Assembly (NCBI GenBank): GCA_013396755.1
Contig: VWZF01007246.1
Span: 1 to 64,000, forward strand
Reading direction: 5' to 3'
Length of the DNA: 64,000 nt
Origin: Sclerurus mexicanus
Taxonomy: Eukaryota; Chordata; Aves; Passeriformes; Furnariidae
Shown here: piece after piece, positions 34,201 through 49,200 of the stretch
Numbering within the stretch: position 1 is the first letter of the stretch
Layout: each line of letters begins with the position of its first letter
Translations under genes and position numbers: made by a program
The notes under the pieces: generated by a model
Seen by the model: only the letters and a program-made list of their open reading frames with translations
Told to the model about the DNA's origin: nothing
Database searches by the model: none

Positions 34201-37200
34201 GAAAATGAACAGTAATTGTCTCAGTAAGATGGAAAACTAATGTAGGTCCGACTTGCATTGGCATATGAGTAACAGAACAGAGATCTTTTCACATCTCTCT
34301 GAATCCAAATGTCAAGGAAATCCTGGAGGGATGATAATCTCCAGTGTCCTCATGTGGAGAGCCATTTTCCCCATATTGTCTTCTTGTTGATTATAAACTT
34401 TTGGGTTAGGTCCTAGGATATGTAAACAGGCAGAGCTGGTTTGGTATCAGTTCAGTGGCTAATGTATCGACAAATGACCAAAATACATTGTGTTGTGGAT
34501 TAAGGTTAGTAAAAGGTCACAGTGGACAACGTGATCACACCTAAATTTAATGCATTGTGTGGATGAAGGCTGACCTTGAAAAGAGTGTTCCAACATCTTA
34601 TTTAGTTCCTTTTGACTCTAGTGTTTCTTCCTATATCTCTGTGAGAATTTAATTTGTCTTTTTTTCAATGCAATCTGTTTTGTTCCCTCCAATTTCCAGG
34701 ATCCCCATGCCCTTCAGCTTGAAGAGCATCCTGATTGAAGACACCTGTACTTACCTCCAAGTCACTTCCAAGCTGGGCCTTACACTCAAGTGGAACTGGG
34801 CTGACACTCTCCTAGTATGAACAGCCAGTTAGCTATTTATCTCCTGGTGAAACTCATCAATGATGAAAAGCAGAGTTGGATGCAGGCACTCTGTTTATAT
34901 AAAAAATTGTGGGAGGGAGGGATCACTGAATCCATAAGCTGCTAGGGAAATACCAAACTAGGTAATAGTTTCATGGGGCAGGGTCATGAAGTCACAACCC
35001 CTAGACATTTCCAGCTTATTTCATGTGACTGATTTCATGTGTTGCCACTGTTAATCCTGGATGTAATACATCTGTGGTTACTTCCTTGCTCCATGGGACA
35101 CTGGCTGCAACACAGACAGTCCCTCCAGCTCTGACTTGTTAGTTATCCCCTGCCTCATCTTGCATGGGAAACTAATCTGTGTGTCCTTGTTCAGACCTTG
35201 ACCTCTCTCATTCCAAAGCGATGCTATTGTGGGAATTCCTTTCTAGAGATCTACCCTGCAATATCCTCTTCTTCAATAGTGTATTTACAGTTTTGTATGT
35301 GAACACTTATCCTTCACAACTGGCACGGAGATTAACTAAATGGAAGTTGTGTCATGTTTTACACTTCAGAGAGATAGAGTGAGGGTAAAAGGTGAATAGA
35401 GAGAAAAAATATCAGGAAGCAATCAGGTGAGACTGAAATTTGGATTTATTGAAGTATTTGCTTCCCCCCTTTCTCTAATTAATACCTAAATGTCAGTGAT
35501 GTCAGTACTATTCTTCAAGCATGTAGGAGTCACTAAGTGCTGTAGTTTTATCTAATGTGCAGATCTGGATCTTTATTTCCCCTGAGTATGAACAAAACAA
35601 GTCTGGGGAGACCCATCCCTAAAAGTGCTATAAAGGTTTCCATTTACCCTATGGGCTGGAAAAAACCCTTAGATATGGCTAAAAGCTGACTGGAGCCTAC
35701 TTCTTTGCAGCATCCAGCATTATAGCACAGTTATCTGACCTGCCCAGAGAGGAGCTGTGGTACCATGCAAGAGGTATAAAATGTCTATATACCACTGTCT
35801 CTATACTGGGAGGCACTGATTAAGGATTAGTGCAGTATTCAGCATGCTTCAGTTAGCTCTTTAGTAGGCACAAATGACAGCTGCTGGAGGATTATCTTCC
35901 CATTTGAATTCAACCTGTCTATGGGTAAGTTTCATGAAAGGTTTGGAAAAGAAAAGGAGACTGCTACAATTTGGGAATGAGCATTTCTGTGCAAACCACT
36001 TTGTAACATGTGCTGCTGATGTGGGGAAGTCTTTTAAACTCTCTGTTTCCTCTTTTGTAGCTGGACCTGGAAGAAACATATAAAGAGAAAATATGTGGTC
36101 TGTGTGGGAACTATGATGGCAGTGAGAAGAATGATTTGATTTTGGATGGTAGGTCATAAACACGGCATATTCCACTCAGAACAGACCTCTTAATACATGA
36201 CATGAAACTTGATATCTCTATATTTAGCAGGGTTTCAGATTTCCTGACTGACACATGAACATCTCCATATACAGCATATATATTTTAAGAGGTTCTGGGA
36301 TGATTTGGGTTTCTGATGTTTTCAAAATTGCAAGAGTCTCAAACCTCTCTGACCCAAATTAATCGCTTGGCTATCAACGTTGCCAAGTTTCCAACTGGTA
36401 TTACCATACTTAAGGAAATGTACAAGTGCATTTTCTGTTCTTCCATTTTAATCATTTACATGTGATTATTTTTGCCTCTATAATGAAATGAAAGCATCAG
36501 AGAAAACACAAGGGAGGTCACTGAGTATCTTTGAAGAAACTGTGGTGCCATCCACTGACACCTTCAGATATTGCAAATAGCTGAGGATACAATCCTGCAG
36601 CAGGTTGTATGAGTGAAAAGAAACCTGCATCCTGACATATTAACTGCAGGACTGAAGCCAAAGTAATAACAGTACCCCTGCATGTAATACCTGGGCTTCT
36701 TAAATCACCACAAGAATATTGTCATCTACCTCACCCATTCAGAAAGAATCCTGAGATTTGATTAAAAATATAATTTCTAGTAGTAGATTTGAGAGTTGTT
36801 TTCATATTTTGTATGAAGTTTTGGATGTATTTTAGTCATTTTTGTGCACTTTACTTCACAAGGGCAATAGGTAAAAATTAAAGACAGTTCAAATTTTTCT
36901 GAAGAAGCAGTTTTCTACTGAGAAGCATTGCTCTGAGAAAACCAGGCTCTTCTTATATGCATCTTGTTCTACACATAACATGTTCCCACACCTGGGGACT
37001 ATGTGGCCTCCCACATTTTTCCTTCCTGCTCCTAATACATCCTTCTCTTTGGGCTGAGTAGGTAGAATTCTGTATACCTGTTCAGGCTAAGATCCACTGC
37101 ATGTAAAGGTTCAAAATTTCTCATCACCTACAGGCTCCTTTCTCTTATCGAAGGAAAAATCCCATATCTGCATGAAGTAGCTCTTCTTGCAACTTTGTTC

Positions 37201-40200
37201 TTTATATTTTTTAATGTCAATTGAGATCCTTGGAAAATCGCATGGCTCCAACAGGTCTGAACTTTAAAAGACTCCTTGTTTCCAAAAACATTAGTGGTAA
37301 AGAGCTTGAAAACAATGCTTTTGTGGAAATAGTTAATGGTTAAGGGACTGAGTCAGTATAGGAAAATAGATCTGGTCAGAAATCTGTCTAGTAGAGATTT
37401 GGGGGAAAAAAAGGGAGGGAATAGCAATTCATGCATATTCTCCACAACATTTTACACTTTGTCAGAAAGATTTCTTATGCCCAGGATCAAGTTTCTGGCA
37501 AAGTATTGGGAAAATGCACCCCTCTACCTAGTGTAATGGTTGCATACATATATTATGGGCCTGTCTTTCCATCTTCTCTAACTTGTAAGAAGTAATAGAT
37601 TTCCAGTTATTACAAACATTCACACCTAAAGCTTTACATTAGGTTCTGATAGTAGAAGACAAGTTAAAATGTATGACTATTACACATACAAATGCAAAAC
37701 TCTGTAAGACCAAATACACCCTTAAACAGAAATCTTTGGCAATTATGAGATGCAATAGGAAGGTCAAGAGTCTCATGTGATTTTAAATGCCCAGGCTGAC
37801 AGCAGGCCCAGATACAAGTGTGCCAGACTCCTGTCTCTAGCTCAACAGAAGTCATCTGCTAAAATATGGATGCTGGTTAAATTTGGGCATTTGGTGAAGT
37901 GCATACTGCCTTAGAGCCTAAAGACTAAGTGCACCTTTTCAGCCCGTTAACTGATCTAAAGAATTGCAGGTATTTACTGAGGTGCATCTGCGGATTTTGC
38001 AGGGTACAAAATGCATCCGAGACAGTTTGGGAACTTCCACAAAGTAGAGGATCCATCACAAAAATGTGCTGATGTGAGTCCAGATGATCACACTGGAAGA
38101 CATCCTAGGAGGAAAGACAATAGATGTAGTATATACGTAAGTATGTATGACCAAGAAGTATAAACCTTCCTGAACTATAGCGCTGAAGAGACTCTGTTGA
38201 AACAAGTATTAATTACAGAGCATGCACTAAACTGAATTTTTCAGGACTCTACATATGAATTTGAGCAAAATGCTGATCTTAGTGCTGAAAGAATATGCTA
38301 TTATTCTGCTGAAGAAATAAATAGTGGGAAAATGCATGATTAAATGACAGCTTCCAGTCCAAGAAAAAGGACTTCATGACAGAATGTTAGACTGGATAAT
38401 CTCCTGAGGTCCCTCCAACTTGAATTACCCTATGGCCCTGCAAGAATTGTGTTATCAAAACTTGCATGTGTACCCATAAGCCTGAAAAGTCATAAAATGT
38501 CAAGTATTGCTTTTCTTTTTTTTTTTTTTTAAACAGAAAAAAAGATGCAAGAAACTTATGTCCCATTTTGGAAACTGCCCCAGAGTGGTTGCATTTGATG
38601 ACTACGTAGAGACCTGTGCTGAAGATATGTGCAATTGTGCAGTAAACTCTTCTCACTCTGACCTGGTTTCCAGCTGCATATGCAGCACTTTAAACCAGTA
38701 CTCTCGAGACTGTGTCCTGAGGAAAGGAGACCCCGGGGAATGGAGAACCAAAGAACTCTGCTGTAAGTAACTACTGCTCTGGAGATATCTTTCAGGTTAG
38801 ACATTTATGCAAGTATTCTGATTCCAGTGAAGCAAAGGGAGAAGCTCTAAACTACTGTGAATCCATCTGTAGAAGTACTTTGGCAGAAACCTTGTTAGTC
38901 CAAAAGCTTCTAGAAATTTAACTTGATTTTTCTTCTTTAATTAGAACAATAGCTTGATATTGCCTCTCTCCTTCTTACAACTAAGTTTTCTCCAATTCTT
39001 TTTCTGAATTTTACCAGGCACAGTTAGCTCATAAACAGCCTTATTTCAAGTGTTGACAATTAGACAGAAATACTTACTGAGATACATAATATGTTTGTAC
39101 TTAGTTTATCCTGTGCTTTCATAGCCAGTAGTCCAGCTACGGAGCAGGAAATCACTGTAAATCCAGGGGGAAGGCTACAGCTAGTTCATCCAAACTGCTG
39201 CTGGGGGTGCCATACTGCCACAATGCCTGATGCTTCAGGCAAAAATAAACTATTATGACTCCATAAATGATTCTGGTGTTCTTTGCTTGTATCATTACTT
39301 CAGCCAACCTTGAGCTAGTAAGATAATGTAAGATAGCTCATACTTCCCGGAACTACAGTTTTGTCCAAAGATAAAGTAAAAGTGGCCATAAAAATTTCTT
39401 GTAGAGGTTAAATAAACATGACATATCTGGATAGAAGGTCTTGCAAACAAGATATGGAGGAAAGGAGGAAGAAGGAGTCAGGTAGTGATACAATGATTTG
39501 AGCAATCTTATAAGTACACCATTAACATACTCCCTTTTCACTTGGCCTTGCAGATCAGGAATGCCCAAACAACATGGAGTACATGGAATGTGGAAACTCC
39601 TGTGCTGATACATGCGCAGATCCAGAAAGGAGCAAGATTTGTAAAGCCCCATGTACAGATGGCTGTTTCTGTCCTCCTGGTAAGGCAGCTCACTTTTCCC
39701 AGTGATCACACACATCAGGGGACAAAGAGGGAGGTTGTTCTCTTTCTTTAACATTTTACACAATAAATGAACTATTTCTTCTAGTATAATTTAAAATTTT
39801 TTTATTTGAAAGAACCAGATCTCTAAAGATTCAAGATCCTGACACTGTAGGAAGAAAGGGAAAGATTATGCAGATGTAGAAAGAGGAGAGGTGTTCTCTA
39901 GACAGTAAGAATAAAGATGTCTGGTGAGATGCCTCCCTGCTATGAGACTAAATGTTGATACAGCTTAAGTGACACGTAACATAAGTGCATTTCCAGGTAT
40001 GTGCATGTGTAAATTTGCACATGAAATAGAGTCTGAGATAAGGTTCTGGTTTTGGTTAGATTCACTACTAGAAAAGGATGGAAACTGGCTTGCATCCTTG
40101 CAATCTGGCACTTGATAATCCTGTGACAGTGGAAAAATTTCGTAACAGTAAATATTCTTTGAGTTCTGCACTGCTTTCATTTGAGCTCCAGTAAGAAATA

Positions 40201-43200
40201 TTTCCCATCTGTTAATCCCATCTGAAAGGGCCTGCTGTGGTGTCTTCCTTGCAAGTATCCCATTCATTTAAAGAAATACTCCAGAGTTTTTTCCTTACTC
40301 CAATCTCCCCAGACTCACCAAATGAATATTAACTAGCCAATATATCTGAACAGGAACTATCCTTGATGACCTCGGTGGCAAGAAATGCATCCCCAGAGAC
40401 AGCTGTCCCTGTATGTTTCAAGGCAAAGTCTACTCATCTGGAGGAACTTACTCCACTCCCTGCCAAAACTGGTACTGTTGCGATCCTGATGGCACTAACA
40501 AGGCAGAAGTATTTATTTCTGAGCATTGATGAGTTGCATTTTGTACTTTCCTCATCTCCCCACCACCACCTTTTTCTGACATTTGTCTTAAATAACAATG
40601 CAAAGTTTGGGTCTGAATTTCAGCAGTCCAGGAAAACTTAGAAGTAGTTCTCAACCTCACATAGTTATTACCACCCTCACTTGAAACTGGTTGCAAAAAC
40701 TGAGCTCAAGATTTCAGAATGCAGAAAAATGAGACTTTTGGCAGATTAATGCAGAGGCATTGGCCACTAGAGTGAGAGGAGGAGTTAATAAGTGACATTT
40801 CCTTTGTAGACCTCTGGATCTACAAAGGCTTTTTAAAGGCCTGGATCTCAAAAACTCTGATCCTTGAGAATGATTTGATTTAGAAAAAAAAATGGTAGCT
40901 TGAACCCATCTCCATTCTGCACTAGTGAAAGGTGATACAACCTTAGGTATATTATTCTCAAAACACTTCTATTTCTTGCTTTGATACCCATCTAGTGAGC
41001 GAACAGTTGTATGTGTTATTTGAGCTCCTGTGACACAGCATCATTTCTTGACCATAGGCCTGACCCTTACTTTAAGGAGGAATTAAATGTGTTGTAATAC
41101 ATGATGGGGTAGGCCAGATGTTCTGCAAATCCTTTTGGATTATTATTTCCTGCAATTTTGAGTAACTGAACTTAATGAGCTTTGGGTGGTTCCCGTCTAG
41201 CCACACCCTCCCTTTTTCCTCTTAAAGCCTGAACCTATGTGGTGGGACAGTTTCCTCTTGTGTGTTCAGGTCTAAGAACTATAATTCTCATTATCTCGGG
41301 TCCTCCACAATTAGCTGTTGAAATGTTGAATCAGTAACTTGCTGAACAGTTGCATCAGTAGCACAAAACATTGCAAAACCCTGTTTGGAGTTCTTTCTTT
41401 CCTTAAAAAATCAAGTAAACCATGTAGACCCTAAAAAACCTTCCTTGCTTGACCATCTCATCATCTCTGTGAGGGAGCTAGCTCAAAGCCCAGTGCAGCT
41501 CACTCATTGAAATGAGTTCAACCATCACAATTTCAGGGCCTAATAGAAAGTCTTCCTCCCACTGGGTTTTAATAAGACAAATAACAAGGTAAAAAGACAT
41601 AGAGCATGCATTTGTGCAGATTCAAATGGTGTATCACTTTGTTCCCTTGGAGCTCTGTTTGTTCTAACTGCTATTTCTCGGGTTTTGCACAGTACTTGCA
41701 AAGGAGGCCACTGGAGCTGTATCTCTCTGCCCTGTTCAGGAAGCTGCCACATAGATGGAGGATTCCATATAACAACATTCGATAACAAGAGATTCAATTT
41801 TCATGGCAACTGTCATTATGTCCTAGCTAAGGTACGAGCAGTATCCCATCTTACTCCTAAATCTCTTGAGTAGCATGAAACATTAAACTGTAGTGGAGCT
41901 CTATATGACCTAATTTAATTAAAAGACACCAATCCAGCAAAGCTTTTCAATGCCTACTCAGTCTTAGACCCCATAAATTTTCCAGTTTGCAATGGATTGC
42001 ATGTCAATTGCTGATGTTTAGCTTCAAAATTTTGCAACTTCAACACAGTGGCACTTTTCTTAAAATTAAATAATTTTCTTAATGGATATATTAATGTGGA
42101 TTCAAACATTTCTCCTCAAGTGTTCCTTGTGTGTGATTGTCAAAAGGAAGTGGATGAGCAAAATTTTCTGCAAAAAGATTGAATATGACTGTCTGCAAAT
42201 AAAAGATCCACACAGGCTGACAGCAAGGATACAGGGTGCAGAGAAAAATTAGTGAATATTGTTGATTTTGGCAATAAATACACAGTCTGCAGTTAGAGAC
42301 CAAATACCCCTATTCTTTCATTATTCCATCTTAGTCTTTCAGAGACCCTTTTTCCTCTTCTAGCTCCCATACTGTAACAATGTCTGCACATCTCTTTTTT
42401 CATGTCTTTTCAGAACACTGATGACACAATTGTGGTGATTGGAGAGATCATTCAGTGTGGGACATCAAAGACAATGACTTGCTTAAAGAATGTGTTAGTC
42501 ACACTAGGAAAAACTGTGAGTAATTGCCTTTAGTAATTAATGACACATATTAAGTCACTTTTATTTAGGTTCAAATATAGGATTTCTCTAACACAATGGA
42601 TTCGTTTTGTTCTGTTGCTGTCCTGAGACTGGAAGATTAATACCAGCAGATGATGTAGTGCTAGTGTTTGTTGAGCTTGTTCTGTTAGAGTTATTTCCTT
42701 TCCTTTTTTTTTTTTTTTGATTCTGACTTTTTCATTTTCTTTAGAGGTAGCTGTCTAAAAATTATCCTTGTCAACATTCTCACTCTTTTTCATGACTTCA
42801 AACTTTTTCATTTGTTTCTTTTTGAAAGAGCAATTTTTTTTACAAGAAAAGATCCCCTTTATTTTACAGCAGTTCTGGGCCCTCAGGTTTTTCTTAATGC
42901 AAGGAGGGAAGTAGCAGAATTCTCCAAGTGAAAGCCAAAGGCTTCCAGTGAAGATAATGGCATGATCCAAAGTGAAATCAGAGTAAACTGAGTTAGGACT
43001 GGTATTTATGCTCTCCTACAGTTATACAGATCCATTCAGTCTACCTGGAATTTAGCTAGTGTGGTCCTAACCTTGTTAGGAGATTTGACATCCTAACCTA
43101 CTTCTATAGTCAATAAAGAAAGATGGACATCTCCAAAGGACAAGTCTGCCTGCCTCAGGTATGAGGTGTTCTTTTGAAGGGACCTGTCTCCCTCCTTTGA

Positions 43201-46200
43201 CTACTAAGGGAGTTTGAGTCAGATAGCTCTTATTTTGCATATGTTACATTTCCAATGAGATGGACCCAAACCTACAAAGAACATCTCACTTGCAGTTCTT
43301 AAATAGATGGCTCACATTTTAGGTATGTGAGAGTATTCAGTCAAAGCTGTTGCTTACGAAGAGGGTTTTTCATATGTTTTTATGGCCTATAGATTTTCTC
43401 TACATTACTTTATAGTGTGTGGACACTGAGTTACACAGACCCCATAAGTGATTAAGTTTTGAAGACACTACTCTTTAATGCTCAGTGAAGATTGTCAGGT
43501 TGCTGTTGTCTGTCATGCCACATGCATTCACCACAGTGGGCTTTTTCTTTTTCCCTGCAGACTATTAAAATATGTTCCTGTGGAAATATCTACATGAACA
43601 ATTTCATTGTGAAGTTGCCAGTAAGCAAAGGTAAATGCCCTGCTTCACACCTACCACTTCCCCAGAGCAGCCTACATCTACTTGCAGAGGGATTCCTGCT
43701 CCTTTCCTTGAAAAGAGGATGATCCTACTCATTGTAAAGTAGATACTAGGTCAGGGACTCCCTGGGAATTCCTGTGTTACACTGGATGTTCTGGTAAATG
43801 GATATTCTTGTTTACTCAGCTTCATAAATCTTTGCAAATGCATGCAAAATTTTTCTTTTTTTTCTTTCTTCTTTAGACGGCATCACCATCTTCAGACAAT
43901 CTACCTTTTTCACCAAAATCTTGAGCTCAGCTGGAGTGCAGATCCGAGTGCAAATGAAACCTGTAATGCAGCTCTCCATAACAGTCGATCATTCTTTTCA
44001 GAATCGTACATCTGGTGGGACACATCATCTTCTTTCAGTTTTCTCAAACTGAGTTATAGCTGCTTGTCTATCACTTAAGTGAACAAAATACTTGATTTTA
44101 TATTGACTTTGGTATATTAGAACTCCTGGTTAGATCTATAGCTTTTCTGCAACAAAGAATGGGCTAAATCCTTCAATTTGCTGAAGAAAATTAGGTAATT
44201 TCTGTGATGGTTTTTGTGTGCAAGTCTTTTAGACTTTACCTGTTAAAAAAGTCTTTCACCAGAGACTTGTGAAATGCAGACAATGTGCTTAGTTTTGCCA
44301 CCAATCTCCTGTTTACCCCATTTAAGCTTTTTGTGCTTTTGTTTCCTATCTGTGAAATGGCATTACATCCTGTCTTTCAGACCCATTTTGTTTTTCTTTT
44401 GCCATTTCCTTTGCTTGTAAACCTTTGGGGAAGATACTTCCCTTTCTGACAGTGTTTACAGAAGTACATTTAAGCATCTTCCAATCTCTGTGCTATCACT
44501 AAGTGCTACTGTAATGAAGAAAAATAATAATTACACTGTAGAGACAGGGTCCTATCTGATTTGTGGGAACATCAGGAAGTCTCTGAAGGAAAATGCATTT
44601 CTCTCAGGCAAGGTCCATTATAGAGCTAAGAGTGTTCATTTAGAAGCCATTCCTTTTTCCGTACACGTAGTGATTTCTTCTTTGCTTTTTGCCTTCCCCC
44701 CCCCACCCCCAACAAGGTCTTTGTGGCAATTTCAATAACATCCAGACTGATGACTTCAGAACAGCCACTGGAGCTGTGGAAGATTCAGCTTCTGCTTTTG
44801 GTAACTCTTGGAAAACTAGGGCCAGCTGCTTTGATGTTGAGGACAGCTTTGAAGATCCTTGTTCAAACAGCGTGGATAAAGGTACCAGGCTTTTCATCCC
44901 TGGTTTATCAGTGCTAAATCATTTTCACATGATAGATAATCAAAAATGCTTTAGAAATTCCATAAACATCAAACCCCACTGCCTTTGAGGCTATTACTAG
45001 AGAGGACACATTGGGTTTTGCAGGTCTTTAAGATCACAGCTCTGCTTTTAAAACAAGAAAAGGCACCGTTGGAGAGAAAGAGCCAACACTTTCTTCACAG
45101 ATGACTTGAAAAGCACACACAGCATCAGTGAGAGCAATTTAGGTTTAAGGCAGAGCATACTGGCTTGTCAATATTTCTGCAAGTGCTTCATCCAATCTAG
45201 GTTGTTACAGCTGTGCTGAAGTCAAAAGGAAGAAGTTATCAGCAATACTAACTTAAGCAAGCATTGTACTGCACTAGGTGCCCTGTCCAATTTCTCACTT
45301 TGGCTGGATCTGGATATATAGGGTTTAGACTGTGCTCTCCTAGGTATTGTCACATGTAATTAAAGCTACAGCTCATAGCCACACAGCTCACTGATTAGTA
45401 CATGCTACAAAAATTAACTGACCGTGAAGAATTAGGAAAGTTTGATGGAAAATGAAAATGGGGAGATTTTGTAGATGTTCTGCAAACCCAGCTGCAGTAA
45501 TAATGTTAATATCTGAGAGGTGAAACCTTCCTTTCAGGAAGATGGTTTGCCACCCATCCGACTATGCTTATCACTTTGATATGTTAGTGACTTGTGTTTC
45601 CATCCAGCATTATCTAACACTTCTTCAGGTCATTCTAGTTCTGTGTGGCACCAGGTAAGAATATTGATGCAGATAATAATGTGGTTTAAGTGACTAAAAA
45701 CAATATTCTTCCTCACTTCAGAAAAATTTGCCCAGCACTGGTGTGCTCTTCTGTCTAATACAAGCAGTGTGTTTGCTGCCTGCCATTCTGTTGTAGACCC
45801 TTCTGTGTACATCAAGGTAAGGCACTGGTCTAAATGGGTGCTTTAGTCCAGAAACTGATCTGCCAAGAAGGTGGCCTGGCCTAGGGGAGTGAAATAGGTT
45901 ACAGTATTGCTGGTTCCCAAAGAATTTGATGCTGATTAGAAAAAAAATAACACAATGAGAGTTTATGCAAGATAAGATGGGTCTTTTTGATAATGCCCCT
46001 GAAAAAACAATTGAGTGACTGTCACCACTGACATCTGTTACATGATCCAGAAGCAAAATTAAAAAAAAAATAGTTAAAGATTTCACAGTTTCAAAGAGTG
46101 AAAACTGTTCACTCTTTAAAAAGCAAAATCAGTGTTTCGGTATGGAAATGAACTGAGGGTTTTTCCAGCTCCATGGATTCCCTCTGACTTGGTTTAAAGA

Positions 46201-49200
46201 CCACATCTAGGGAGAGAATATATGCTGTATTTATATTGTTTCTATCTTATTTTTTACCATGAAATCATATTAGTCTCCTTGTACTTAGAATGCATAAAGC
46301 TGCCCATGTACTCTCTTGGTGTGCAGCTCCATAATGCTGATAAGGAAGCTGGCTGAGCTAGAGAGTTGCCACATTTATGTGAATTGTAAAGAAGTTTCTG
46401 CAAAAACACATAAAGTCCATGTAGGGTCTGTGTGACATACAACTTACTAAGAAAATATCTGAGCCTGAAATTTTGCCCAAAATTTACGATGCCTTCAGGT
46501 ACCCTTACAAATACGGCTTATGTTTTACTTCTCCCAGAGGAAAAAGCCTCTACTTGAAAATTATTGTAAACTATAAACAAAATAGGAATTTGCAATTTTC
46601 AATTAAGGAAAACTAGTACCTAGTTTCTTATGGATATGTCTGTTACTCCTGATCTCATCAGATTTTAAAATATGATTCATGAAAGCATTTTCCACAACAT
46701 CAGTAATGGCAGGATAATTGTCTATGCAGTATGATCCTACTGCTCTTGAGTGACTAGCTGAATCTCTGTTTTGTCCAGCTATGCTATTAAAAGAACTCAA
46801 GTTTCAAATCCCATTTATTCTTACATAACTAGTTCTTAAAATGTCATTACATAAGACTCGCTATTAAACGATCTTCTGTTGCACTTGTCATGTAATTGGG
46901 TATATCTTATCTACATACTACAAAGGTACACAAGTGCCAGTCATCACTGTGCAATATTTTCAGTTATGTATATTTTAAGATGACATCTTTTGACATGTCC
47001 TAGACTGTACATCCTCATGGGACACTGGTATAGACATTTGTTACTGTTTTAATGAATTACAGGTGATCTTATCTTTCTCATTATTCATTTCTTCATGACT
47101 GTTAGACATAATGTCATTACAGTTTCTGTCATTGTTTTGCTATTTCTCAGGTTTGTGTCGTACTCCTTTAGCATATATCTTCTCTAAGAGATATTAAGTT
47201 TCATTGTTAATAATACTTTAAAAAAATATTTGTTGGCTACCTTGTGAATTGCTGTATGTTTCCCTGCTCATTCTATGAGCTGGACATAATGATACCTATG
47301 TCGTTTTCTGTCCTTTAGAAATGTATGTATGACACATGTAATGCGGAGAAGAGTGAAGTGGCACTGTGTAGTGTGCTCTCTACTTACTCCAGAGACTGTG
47401 CTTCAGCAGGCGTATCCCTGAAGGGCTGGAGGCAGGGCATCTGTGGTATGTGTTGTGGAATACCTTGGGAGAACAGCTTCAGGAGAGACCAGTTAGTGTC
47501 AGTTGGTATCTTTTGTGTTTAGTCATCCAATTAGAGAGTCTTTGAAATGTAAAATAAGCACATATTCTATAAAATTCTTCTACCTGCCAAAGTCAGTTCA
47601 TGGCTGCTTCATACTCTTATGATTCATATTACTTGTGTAAACTATTAGGTGAATTCAGTACTCAGAGAAGCAAAACAGTATACGGCATACTAATCAAATC
47701 AAAACAGGAGTTAGGATTAGTTTCAGTTTAGGTTTAGCTAGTAATTAGGTTACTTTTGAACACATGGGCTTCCCCATGTATTTTAATTCCTATACCTTTT
47801 TTATAGTACATTCAGCCCTCTTGTCTCAAACATTCCCCATACAAATGATACCACTCCCATTATCCATTTTTCCATGTTACAATAAAATGGTAATGTCTTT
47901 CAATAAATATATATTGGTGATATCTGAGAATATGAAAGTGTTTGAAGGCATTTTGAGCTCAGGACTACCAAACAAGTGAACAGAAGTTTCTTGGACATAT
48001 GCATTGTCACTAAATCCTGAGTCCAGAGTCCCTATAGGTATATATTTTCCTTTGGCACTGCCAGAATTTATTATGAAAGGGCATAAGAGCTGAGAATTAA
48101 ACTCAAAATTCATGTATTCTGAATTTTACTTCAATATTTCCAGGTTCTCATTGATGATCGGATAGTTCAAGTGAGATTTGCCTCTCTCAATAAGAAAAGA
48201 GATGTATGGGTTTCTTGACTAGTAGCACATCTGAATGGAAAACATAACAGTTATGTTTATGCAACTTTGATGCAGCTATGATCTATTTAATTGCCTGGTT
48301 CAGGGGCTAGCTGGGATACTTAATAGAGATGAACAATGTAACTGGTATGATGTGTTGTCGAAGGCATTTAAGATTGTGGTAAGAACAATTTCACAAACCT
48401 GTGCTGAAATAATTCAAAGGAACACAGTGTAGCACACATTAAATTGTCCTAGAAGCATGCAGATTTATGTACTAGACGCAGTCACTCTTTATTGAAAGCT
48501 CTGTTCCCAACATAGAATTACTGACATTTTTTTATGGCAAATCAAGACGGGTTTGCAGCATGGGTTTGGCTGGAATCTGTGGACTTAAGGCACAGTAGAT
48601 AATATTGACTCAAACAGTGCACTAACCTTGGGAAAAAAATGCTAATGGCTTAATCAGCACAATCATTTTAGGCCTTATTTAAGAAGGAATAATCTTTTGG
48701 GAACATGCCTGTGATAAGACTGAAGGTTGCACTGTTCCTGAGTGAAAGAATAAATGGGCCACGACAGTCACTCTCAGTGTTCTGTTCCAGTGTGAGGGTT
48801 GGAAAGGCTGTTCCAGCTCCTGCAGCTGTGTCCATTCTGCTGTGCTTCAGGCAGCATCCAAGGCAGATTATATCCTAAGTGAAGATCTACATTGCAGTAG
48901 GTAGAGTGTATGAAATGAGGAAACCCTGCTAGCTAACTGTTGGCTGTGCATGTGTTATACAATCTTTAGCAGAAGCACAAACCACTACTTTAGTTACTGG
49001 TTACCCAGCAGACCACTGAGGTTTGTAGTCTTTGCTGAGTCACAGCACTGTTTTTCTAGTGCTCCTTATGCAAACTAGCTTGAAGATATTTTTGGTATGC
49101 TCATGTTCTCTGTACTCATGCTTCCAGTTGTTATGCATGTAATCTAAGACAGCAAAGCTATGACCCTGAGTACTATAATCAAATAACCTTTCTCTTACAA